11,955 nucleotides of DNA. It comes from Deltaproteobacteria bacterium. Its GTDB lineage: Bacteria > Desulfobacterota > Binatia > DP-6. The notes under the pieces were generated by a model, which ran no database searches, was not told the DNA's origin, and saw nothing but the letters and a program-made list of their open reading frames with translations. Location: NCBI GenBank assembly GCA_005879205.1, contig VBLD01000035.1, forward strand, positions 1-11,955. Direction: 5' to 3'. Below are positions 1 through 6,441 of this stretch, one piece after another. Position 1 is the first letter of the stretch. The number at the start of each line of letters is the position of its first letter. The position numbers and the translations under genes were made by a program.

Positions 1-2
1 TG

Positions 3-1586
3 ACCCTGCCGCCGGGTACCAACCTCGGCAGCAACCTGCTGATCCAGGCCAGCAACTCCGCCACACCGGCTCCGGTCGGCAGCCCCGGCCAGCAAGGCTG
101 CCCGGCAACGCAGACCGTCCTGAACCTGTCGCCGATCTCGGAATATGCGACGCGGGCGTTGATCGCGGCGGTCGCGAGCAATGCCAGCGCGCTGGCCAAT
201 TACACGCCGGGCGAGATCAACGCGATCATCGCAAAAGTGAACGCGCTGGCGCAGGACCCGAGCCTTATTGGCGCGACCATCCAAGACACCATCACCAACA
301 TCACCAACGCGATCGATCCGGAAATCCGGGACGATCTCAGGAACGCAGCCACGCCCGGTGAGGCGTCGGTGCCTCAGGGCCTGGGCGGCACCTACAATTT
401 CGTGAGCTTCGACGCGGATGACACCGGCAGCGGCCTCAGCCTGGATCAGCAAACGGGCACGCTCGACGTCGACGTCTCGGCGAAGACGTACTCGCATATC
501 GGCCCCCAGTCGTCGGCAAATCTCAGCGAGGTCTGTGCGGCCAACGCAAACACGCCGTGCGGCCGCTCGTTCACGCGGAACACGTCCAGCGCGACCAAGA
601 GCGGCGGCGGCACAGTCAGCCTGCTGGGCGGAAAGCAGATCCTGTTCCAGCCCTCGAACGGGCAGCAGGGGGCGCTCGGGTTCTACGACTCGTCCGGCAA
701 CGTCATCGTGCTGGCGGCAAGCGATGGGCTGATCGTCGCCTTCAAGCAGGCCAGCAGCGCACCCACGGTCAATGGCGGCTATCACGGGGTCCAGCTCGAC
801 GGGAGCTTGAACGACACGTTCACCGTGGCGCAGGGCGTTCCTTTCAACCTCGGAGGCGCGAGCACGCAAATCAACGATCCGATGACGATCTCCGCCGGCA
901 CCGTCAGCGGGACCAACAGCAAGAACGCCTTGTCCAAGGACATCACCTGCAACGGTGGGGCGAGTTGCTCCTACACCGAGACGGTGAGCGGCAGCACCAC
1001 CGGGGCCAGCTTCAGCGCGCCGGTGTCGGTCGACGCGACGGGCGTCCTGACGGTTTCCCCGAGCGGCGAGGTGGCGCATCCGGGCGCCGTGAGCGCGGAT
1101 GGCGACCTGTTCGCCTTCGTCGACGGAGATCCCGTCGGCAACGGCGACGCCGGCATCGTGGTCGGCGTGAAGCAGGGCAGCGGGATGACCAACGCCAGCC
1201 TGAACGGATCGTACGGCTTCGTGTCCTACGAGTTCGGCCTCGGGCCCTCCTCGCGCAGCCTGCAGGGCCAGAGCGGCATCGTGAACCTGGACGGCAACGG
1301 CACGATCGTCGGGAATCTCGCCGGCCGCCAGGTACGCGTCAGCACGGGATGCGGCGGCGGCTTCTGTCCGGGGAATGCCGCGAGTCAGAACTCGAAGACG
1401 GAATCGCCGAACACGACCTACAGCGTGACCGGGACGGGCGGGGTGACCGTTGTCGGGTCGCAGGGCACGATCTCCGGCTTCGCGAGCCCGGACGGAAGGT
1501 TTCTCGTGTTCACCGAAACGCACGACGGCTCCGGCCAGAACAACGACATCGAAAGCCAACGCGGGTTGTTCGTATTGTTGAAGTAG
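3..1586 (+). CDS. Secreted repeat protein of unknown function, 3' part (5' end outside window)
   Basis: The frame is open from the left edge to the TAG at 1584-1586, giving 527 visible residues, so the TTG at 159 is not the true start. The visible N-terminal quarter is a predicted helical region (about residues 45-120, rich in Ala/Asn/Ile). The rest is Gly/Ser/Thr/Asn-rich, as in beta-rich extracytoplasmic proteins. Three diverged units begin with GGTYNFVSF, NGGYHGVQL and NGSYGFVSY; the first two end in xVxxKQ and the third in LFVLLK at the C-terminus. Each unit carries one closely spaced Cys pair (CX7C, CX5C, CX4C), which fits disulfide formation outside the cytoplasm. No catalytic motif is recognised. 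The left end, presumably with a signal peptide, is missing, so export is inferred from composition. Base composition looks somewhat less GC-rich than in the genes to the right (not computed). No family could be named. Confidence 0.8.
   Translation, partial: TLPPGTNLGSNLLIQASNSATPAPVGSPGQQGCPATQTVLNLSPISEYATRALIAAVASNASALANYTPGEINAIIAKVNALAQDPSLIGATIQDTITNITNAIDPEIRDDLRNAATPGEASVPQGLGGTYNFVSFDADDTGSGLSLDQQTGTLDVDVSAKTYSHIGPQSSANLSEVCAANANTPCGRSFTRNTSSATKSGGGTVSLLGGKQILFQPSNGQQGALGFYDSSGNVIVLAASDGLIVAFKQASSAPTVNGGYHGVQLDGSLNDTFTVAQGVPFNLGGASTQINDPMTISAGTVSGTNSKNALSKDITCNGGASCSYTETVSGSTTGASFSAPVSVDATGVLTVSPSGEVAHPGAVSADGDLFAFVDGDPVGNGDAGIVVGVKQGSGMTNASLNGSYGFVSYEFGLGPSSRSLQGQSGIVNLDGNGTIVGNLAGRQVRVSTGCGGGFCPGNAASQNSKTESPNTTYSVTGTGGVTVVGSQGTISGFASPDGRFLVFTETHDGSGQNNDIESQRGLFVLLK
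384..1583 (+). repeat. Three diverged protein repeats of about 120-135 residues
   Basis: Repeat 1 spans about 384-749, repeat 2 about 771-1175 and repeat 3 about 1200-1583. Each opens with a (N/G)GxY(N/H/G)xV motif, contains a two-Cys loop near its middle, then a (S/A)xDGxxxxF-type strand, and closes with a hydrophobic strand (IVAFKQ, IVVGVKQ, LFVLLK). The similarity is at protein level only; no DNA-level duplication is obvious, so the repeats are old. Confidence 0.55.
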
Positions 1587-1591
1587 GTACG

Positions 1592-2287
1592 GTGCGGACG
1601 GTCCTCTTCGACGTCGGGAACACGCTCTTCCACCTCGACTACGCGTTCATCGCCGATGTGCTGGCGGAGCACGGCCATCCGGTCGAGCCGGCCGTGCTCC
1701 GCGTCGCGGAGTACGGCGCCAAGGCGGCGATCGATCGCGCGCTCACGGCGAATGGCTCGCTCGAGTTCGTTCTCTGGCGCGATGACGCCGCGCGACGGCC
1801 ATCCTACTTCGCGATCGTGCTGGAAGCCGTCGGCGTGCCGCCGAACGCCGCGGCGCGGATCCTCGACGTCCTGCAGGCGCACAACCGGGCGCGCTGCCTC
1901 TGGCGTGTCATGGAGCCCGATACCCCCGCCGTGCTGGACGCGCTTCGCGCGCGTGGCTACGCGCTCGGCGTCGTGTCGAACGGCGACGGCCGTGTGGAGG
2001 ACGACCTCGTCCGTGCCGGTCTACGGCCGCACTTCGCGACCGTCGTCGATTCGCATGTGGTCGGCGTAGAGAAGCCGGATCCGGCGATCTTCCGCATCGC
2101 CCTCGAGCGGATGGGCGCCGAGCCCGCCACGACGCTCTACGTCGGCGACGTCTTCGCGATCGACGTGCTCGGGGCGCGCGGCGCCGGCCTCGCGGCGGCG
2201 CTCATCGATCCGCTCGGCGACTACCCGGGAGCCGCCGACTGCCGGCGCATCCGGCGCCTCGCGGACCTCCTCGAGCTGCTACCCTGA
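1592..2287 (+). CDS. HAD-superfamily hydrolase (phosphatase-like)
   Basis: This 231-residue protein has all four HAD motifs. Motif I is DVGNTL with nucleophile Asp7. Motif II ends in VVSN (Ser129). Motif III is Lys161 in VEKPDPAIF. Motif IV is VGDVFAID (Asp186, Asp191). The region between motifs I and II is an alpha-helical C1-type cap of about 100 residues, as in phosphoglycolate phosphatase/dehalogenase-like HADs. The +2 Asp usual in HAD phosphatases is Gly9, a variant found in parts of the superfamily, so the exact reaction (phosphatase or other hydrolase) is open. The start is taken as GTG at 1592, because the motif I strand begins right after it and no other start fits. It lies 5 bases after the preceding stop, with no clear Shine-Dalgarno, so translational coupling to the upstream gene is likely. 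Substrate is unknown. Confidence 0.85.
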   Translation: MRTVLFDVGNTLFHLDYAFIADVLAEHGHPVEPAVLRVAEYGAKAAIDRALTANGSLEFVLWRDDAARRPSYFAIVLEAVGVPPNAAARILDVLQAHNRARCLWRVMEPDTPAVLDALRARGYALGVVSNGDGRVEDDLVRAGLRPHFATVVDSHVVGVEKPDPAIFRIALERMGAEPATTLYVGDVFAIDVLGARGAGLAAALIDPLGDYPGAADCRRIRRLADLLELLP

Positions 2288-2340
2288 CGGGGTCCGTTCG
2301 AGGGCTTGACTCGCGCGCGCCTTCTCCCCACGAGGGGTGG

Positions 2341-3507
2341 ATGAACCGCGGCGCCGCGCTCGGACCGATCGTCGCGCTGATCGCGACTCTCGGGTGTGGA
2401 GTGCTTCCCCACCGCTCCCGTCCGGAGACGGCGCCGCGCAGCCGGCAGTTCACCTTCGCCTGGCCCTTCCGCGAAGGGGAGAGGGTGGCGCCGCGCGGAG
2501 GCACGACGCCGGGGGCGCCGGTCGAGCTCGACACCACTCCCGGTGCGGCGTGGGAGGCGCTACGGGAGCCCGGGCTCGACCGGCTCGAGCGCGATCGCCG
2601 GGCGATCCGCGCCATGGCGGGCACGTATCGCGCGAGCTTCGACTTCCTGGAGGTCGCCGGCTTCCGGCCCGGCTTCGAGCCCGATCGTCCGTACCAGTCG
2701 TGGGGGACGGAGGTCGTGTACGTTGCGCGCGACGAGCCCCGCTTCCTGCGCCTCCAGCACCTCCTCGTGATGTTCGTCCAGGCCAAGGACGGCGAGGTGC
2801 AGGGCCCGTTCGTCGTCAAGCACTGGCGACAGGACTGGCGCTACGAGGATCGCGAGCTCCTCACCTACCGAGGCAACAACACCTGGGCGAAGGAGCGCTT
2901 GGGGGCGGCGCAGGTGAAGGGTACGTGGACCCAGGCCGTCTTCCAGGTCGACGACTCGCCGCGCTACCAGGCGTACGGGCGGTGGGAGCACTTCGAGAAC
3001 GTGTCGACGTGGCGCAGCTCGACGACGTGGCGCCCGCTGCCGCGGCGCGAGTTCTCGGTACGGAAGGACTACCAGGTCCTGATCGGGTCGAACCGCCACA
3101 CGATCGTCCCGACGGGCTGGATCCAGCAGGAGGACAACTTGAAGGTCGCGCTCGACGAGCACGGTCGGCCGGTCCCGCCCGACCCGGTGCTGGCCGCGGA
3201 GGTCGGGCTCAACCGCTACGAGCGGCTCGCCCACTTCGACGACTCGGCCGCGCAGCGGTACCGTGCGCGCACCGAGCCCTTCTGGGACGCGGTGCGCGAC
3301 GCCTGGCGGGAGATCATCGCGTCGCACGATCGTTTCACGCTGCGCGCCGCGCCCGACCAGGGCCAGCTCTTCACGCCGCTCTTCGACTACGCCGAGCGGC
3401 TGTACGAGGGCGAGCCGTTCGATCCTCGGGCGGCGCGCGCGTTCGCGCGGGAGACGGTGCGCGGCTATCTCGCCACGACCCCCGAGACGTCGTCGGCGGG
3501 CTACTGA
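2341..3507 (+). CDS. DUF6607-type exported protein, possible lipoprotein
   Basis: This 388-residue protein begins with a hydrophobic signal-like stretch (residues 5-18) ending at Cys19. The lipobox is imperfect (TLGC), so it may be a lipoprotein or an ordinary secreted protein. The core (about residues 80-290) has motifs I associate with DUF6607: SFDFLEV, LRLQHLLVM, FVVKHWRQDWRYED, GNNTWAKE, GTWTQAVFQVDDSPRY, TWRPLPRREFSVRKDYQVL and HTIVPTGWIQQEDNLK. The family is rich in Trp/Arg/Tyr and has no known activity that I can name. The ATG at 2341 follows GAGGGGTGG at a suitable distance. The gene lies 53 bp after the HAD gene on the same strand and 73 bp before the alcohol dehydrogenase. The family name is from memory of motifs; periplasmic or outer-membrane location is inferred. 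Confidence 0.8.
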   Translation: MNRGAALGPIVALIATLGCGVLPHRSRPETAPRSRQFTFAWPFREGERVAPRGGTTPGAPVELDTTPGAAWEALREPGLDRLERDRRAIRAMAGTYRASFDFLEVAGFRPGFEPDRPYQSWGTEVVYVARDEPRFLRLQHLLVMFVQAKDGEVQGPFVVKHWRQDWRYEDRELLTYRGNNTWAKERLGAAQVKGTWTQAVFQVDDSPRYQAYGRWEHFENVSTWRSSTTWRPLPRREFSVRKDYQVLIGSNRHTIVPTGWIQQEDNLKVALDEHGRPVPPDPVLAAEVGLNRYERLAHFDDSAAQRYRARTEPFWDAVRDAWREIIASHDRFTLRAAPDQGQLFTPLFDYAERLYEGEPFDPRAARAFARETVRGYLATTPETSSAGY

Positions 3508-3580
3508 CCATCGGGCCTTCCTCTCGACGCCGAGACGCGCTACTGAGGCCGACCATCACGTCCCACGATCGGAGGCCCCA

Positions 3581-4657
3581 ATGAAAGCTGCCATCTACGT
3601 CGGAGAGAACACCAAGCTGTCCCTCGAGCGGGTGAAGCCCAATCCGCCCGGCCCGCGCGACGTCATCGTCGAGGTCGGAGCGAGCGGCGTCTGCCACTCG
3701 GACCTGTCCATCATGCGCGGCTACGTCCCGGTCCCGCCGGGCATGGTGCTCGGCCACGAGGGCGCGGGACGGGTCGTCGAGGTCGGGCCCGAGGTGTCGC
3801 GCGTGCAGAAGGGCGACCGCGTGATCGCGTCGTTCGTGCCCGCCTGCGGCGCCTGCTGGCATTGCCTGCGCGAGCAGACCGAGCTGTGCGAGCGCGAATC
3901 CGAGGTCTCGATGCAGATGCGCGGGACCCGGCCGGACGGCACGCCTTACTTCTGCATGACCGGCCTCGGCACGTTCGCCGACGTGATGACCGTCGACGAG
4001 TCGTCGGTGGTGAAGGTCGCGACCGACCTGCCGGACGCGCAGCTCGCGCTCATCGGGTGCGGCGTCACGACGGGCGTCGGCGCGGCGCTGAACACGGCGA
4101 AGGTGAAGCCGGGTTCCAGCGTCGCGGTGCTCGGCTGCGGCGGGGTGGGCCAGGCGGTCATCCAGGGTGCGCGCATCGCCGGCGCGGCGCGCATCATCGC
4201 GATCGACCCGCAGGAGCTGAAGCGGAAGACCGCGAAGCGGCTCGGCGCGACGGACGTGATCGATCCCACGAAGGGCGACGCGGTGGAGCAGGTGAAGGCG
4301 CTCACCGGCGGGCGCGGCGCGGACTATGCCTTCGAGGTGATCGGGCTCCCGGAAACCATCCTCACCACCTACAACCTGGCGCGTCGCGGCGGCGAGGTCA
4401 TCATCGTCGGCATGGCGCGCTTCGACGCGCAGTTCTCCCTGCCCGCGTTCGGCATCTTCTTCGAGGAGAAGACCGTGAAGGGCTGCAAGTACGGCTCGGC
4501 CCAGGTGCGGCGCGACTTCCCGCGCTTCGTCGAGCTCATCGAAACCGAGCGCCTCGACACGTCGTCGATGGTCTCGAAGACGATCACGCTCGAGGACGTG
4601 AACGATGCTTTCCGGGCGATGGAGGCGGGCGAGGTCATCCGGAGCGTCATCACCTGA
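3581..4657 (+). CDS. Zinc-dependent alcohol dehydrogenase (MDR superfamily, class III-like)
   Basis: A 358-residue medium-chain dehydrogenase/reductase that would oxidise an alcohol (or reduce an aldehyde) with NAD. Catalytic zinc ligands are Cys38 (GVCHSDL), His59 and Glu60 (GHEGAG), and Cys160 (ALIGCGVTTG). The structural zinc lobe is Cys89, Cys92, Cys95 and Cys103. The nucleotide-binding motif is LGCGGVG (185-190), with Asp209 at the end of beta2, which favours NAD(H) over NADP(H). The pattern matches the NDMA-dependent/mycothiol-type subgroup often annotated only as Zn-dependent alcohol dehydrogenase. The ATG at 3581 has GGAGG five bases upstream (3571-3575); the longer open frame from 3263 is not used. 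Its stop overlaps the proposed start of the diiron oxidase gene (CTGA), so the two are co-translated. A paralogue with zinc ligands at the same positions through residue 103 lies on the opposite strand (5356-6441). Substrate unknown. Confidence 0.95.
   Translation: MKAAIYVGENTKLSLERVKPNPPGPRDVIVEVGASGVCHSDLSIMRGYVPVPPGMVLGHEGAGRVVEVGPEVSRVQKGDRVIASFVPACGACWHCLREQTELCERESEVSMQMRGTRPDGTPYFCMTGLGTFADVMTVDESSVVKVATDLPDAQLALIGCGVTTGVGAALNTAKVKPGSSVAVLGCGGVGQAVIQGARIAGAARIIAIDPQELKRKTAKRLGATDVIDPTKGDAVEQVKALTGGRGADYAFEVIGLPETILTTYNLARRGGEVIIVGMARFDAQFSLPAFGIFFEEKTVKGCKYGSAQVRRDFPRFVELIETERLDTSSMVSKTITLEDVNDAFRAMEAGEVIRSVIT
4641..4656 (+). promoter_or_regulatory. Shine-Dalgarno and CTG start that set the diiron oxidase N-terminus
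   Basis: GGAG at 4641-4644 lies nine bases before CTG 4654-4656, which overlaps the TGA stop of the dehydrogenase (4655-4657). No ATG, GTG or TTG occurs in this frame near this point upstream. The next in-frame candidate is GTG 4693, itself preceded by AGGAG at 4679-4683. CTG is preferred because the residues between (FVQEL) align with the first helix of related proteins as I recall them. Confidence 0.4.
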
Positions 4658-5352
4658 CGGAAGAAACCGCATTCGTCCAGGAGCTGCGGGCGGTGATCGA
4701 CGGCGGCCGGGCCTTCGGTCGCCACCCGCTCTGGCTCCGCATCGCCGACGGACGGCTCCCTCGATCCTCGCTCGGTCCCTTCGCCGTGCAGTTCTTCCTC
4801 CAGGTGCGCGAGTTTCCGCGCGCCGTGAGCGCGCTGCACACGAGCTGCCCCGACACCCGGGAACGGGTCGAGCTCGCGGAGAGCCTTTACGAGGAGGAGA
4901 CCGGCCGCATCTCGGGCTGCAACGTTTCCCATCCCGAGCTCTTCGTCCGTTTCGGAGAGGGCGTGGGGGTGCCGCGCGACGCGATGGTGAACGGCGTGCC
5001 GCTCCCCGCGACGGCGGCGCTCATCGACTGGTTCGAGCGCTCGACCACGCAGCATCCGTTCATCGAGGGCGCCGCCGCGACGAACCTGGCGGCGGAGGGG
5101 CAGGTGCCGGGTGCGTTCGGCCCCTTCGCGCGGGCGCTCGAGCGGCACTACGGCTGTACGCCCGCCCAGGTGGCCTTCTGGGACGTGCACGAGCAGGCGG
5201 ACCGCGAGCACAGCGCGATCGGCGACCACGTCGTCGTCCGCCTGGCGACCACGCCGGCGCTCCAGGCCGACGTGCGGCGCGCCGTCGCGCGTTCGCTCGA
5301 ACTCTGGTGGCGGTTTTTCGACGGCATCGCGGCCGCGATCGACGCGGGCTGA
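4654..5352 (+). CDS. Heme-oxygenase-like diiron oxidase (HDO; CADD/UndA/TenA-like fold)
   Basis: A 232-residue all-helical protein (numbering from the CTG start). The fold is that of TenA/PqqC/CADD proteins, annotated as iron-containing redox enzymes. A complete set of candidate diiron ligands is visible: Glu81 or Glu82 (YEEETG), His93 (SHPELF), Glu148 (LAAEGQ), and the HX3DX2H signature His179/Asp183/His186 (VHEQADREH). Classical TenA thiaminases lack this signature. Known HDO members use O2 for C-C or C-N cleavage or N-oxygenation (UndA, BesC, SznF) or in pABA formation (CADD). Which of these applies here cannot be told. The start is uncertain: CTG 4654 with GGAG nine bases upstream overlaps the dehydrogenase stop; GTG 4693 would remove part of helix 1. 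The 3' end lies 3 bp from the stop of the opposing dehydrogenase. Coupling to the upstream alcohol dehydrogenase suggests the two act on one substrate (inference). Confidence 0.85.
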   Translation: MTEETAFVQELRAVIDGGRAFGRHPLWLRIADGRLPRSSLGPFAVQFFLQVREFPRAVSALHTSCPDTRERVELAESLYEEETGRISGCNVSHPELFVRFGEGVGVPRDAMVNGVPLPATAALIDWFERSTTQHPFIEGAAATNLAAEGQVPGAFGPFARALERHYGCTPAQVAFWDVHEQADREHSAIGDHVVVRLATTPALQADVRRAVARSLELWWRFFDGIAAAIDAG

Positions 5353-5355
5353 CGT

Positions 5356-6441
5356 CTAGTCGAACACGATCACGCTGCGCGCCGCCGTCCCGCGTCGCAT
5401 CGCCTCGAAGGCGTCATTCACCCGCTCGAGCGGCAGTCGCGCCGAGATCATCTCGTCGAGGCGGAGCTGCCCGCTCCGGTACAGCTCGACGTAACGCGGC
5501 ATGTCGACGCGGAAGCGGTTCGAACCCATCATGCAGCCGAGGATCGTCTTCTCGCGGAGCACGATGTCCGCACCCGGAAGCTCCACGTTGGTCCCCTGCG
5601 GCACCACGCCGATCATGACCATCGTGCCGCCCTTGCGCGTCATGCGCACCGCCTGGCGGATCGTCGCCGGCGTGCCGATCGCCTCGAAGGCGTAATCGAC
5701 GCCGCCCGAGGTCAGTTCGGCGACCGTGGGTACGGGGTTTCCCTCCGCGGCGTTGACCACGTCCGTCGCCCCGAGACGCGTCGCGAGGTCCAGCTTCCAG
5801 GCCGCCGTGTCGACCGCGACGATGCGCCCCGCGCCTGCGATGCGGCAGCCCTGGACGACCGAGAGGCCGATACCGCCGCAGCCGATGACGGCCGCGGTCC
5901 GCCCCGCGCGCACCCGCGCCGTGTTGAAGACGGCGCCGAGCCCGGTGGTGACGCCGCAACCGATCAGCGCCACGCGGTCGAGCGGGACGTCGCGACGGAT
6001 CCGGACCAGCGCGTTCTCGTGCACCAGCATGCGCTCGGCGAAGGCGCTCAGGTGCACGAACTGGACGATCGGCTCGCCGTCCCGCGAGAGACGGGGCGGC
6101 TCGCCCGGGCGGCGCATGGTCGCCTCCCCCTCGCAGAGGTTCGGGCGACCGGCCACGCAGTACTCGCACGTGCCGCAGAACGCCGAGAGGCAGCCGATCA
6201 CGTGGTCACCGGGCGCCACGTGGCGCACCTCGCTGCCCACGGCCTCGACGACGCCCGCGGGCTCGTGGCCGAGGACGGTCGGGAGCGGGTTCGGCAGCGA
6301 TCCTTCGAGGACGTGGAGGTCGCTGTGGCAGACTCCCGTGGCGGCGGTCCGGACGAGGACCTCGCGCGGTCCCGGCGCGTCGATGTGGATCTCCTCGACG
6401 CCGAGAGGCTCGCCGACGGCACGCATCACCGCGGCCTTCAT
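5356..6441 (-). CDS. Zinc-dependent alcohol dehydrogenase (second copy, paired with P450)
   Basis: This 361-residue MDR dehydrogenase belongs to the same subgroup as the gene at 3581-4657. Catalytic zinc ligands are Cys38 (GVCHSDL), His59/Glu60 (GHEPAG) and Cys162 (ALIGCGVTTG). The structural zinc is bound by Cys89, Cys92, Cys95 and Cys103. The cofactor motif is IGCGGIG (186-192), and Asp211 indicates NAD(H). The start is ATG at 6441, shared with the P450 stop in an ATGA overlap; the much longer open frame running upstream is a shadow in the P450 gene. The overlap implies tight translational coupling, so this enzyme probably oxidises the alcohol made by the P450, or processes the same molecule (inference). 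The gene ends 3 bp from the convergent diiron oxidase gene, leaving no room for a terminator between them. Confidence 0.95.
   Translation of the reverse strand: MKAAVMRAVGEPLGVEEIHIDAPGPREVLVRTAATGVCHSDLHVLEGSLPNPLPTVLGHEPAGVVEAVGSEVRHVAPGDHVIGCLSAFCGTCEYCVAGRPNLCEGEATMRRPGEPPRLSRDGEPIVQFVHLSAFAERMLVHENALVRIRRDVPLDRVALIGCGVTTGLGAVFNTARVRAGRTAAVIGCGGIGLSVVQGCRIAGAGRIVAVDTAAWKLDLATRLGATDVVNAAEGNPVPTVAELTSGGVDYAFEAIGTPATIRQAVRMTRKGGTMVMIGVVPQGTNVELPGADIVLREKTILGCMMGSNRFRVDMPRYVELYRSGQLRLDEMISARLPLERVNDAFEAMRRGTAARSVIVFD

Noticed and set aside
557..1591. Long open frame running into the HAD gene from 557
   Set aside because: Its translation is Arg/Gln/His-rich shadow of the secreted gene in another frame; HAD motif I begins just after GTG 1592.
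2306..2340. TTGACT and a CCCC-ACGA-GGGG hairpin before the DUF6607 gene
   Set aside because: No -10 element lies at a usable distance, and the stem is only four bp, so neither a promoter nor an RNA switch can be supported.
2464..2478. CCCTTC-CGC-GAAGGG inverted repeat resembling a REP-type element
   Set aside because: Single short copy inside a coding frame (WPFREGER); no second copy in the window.
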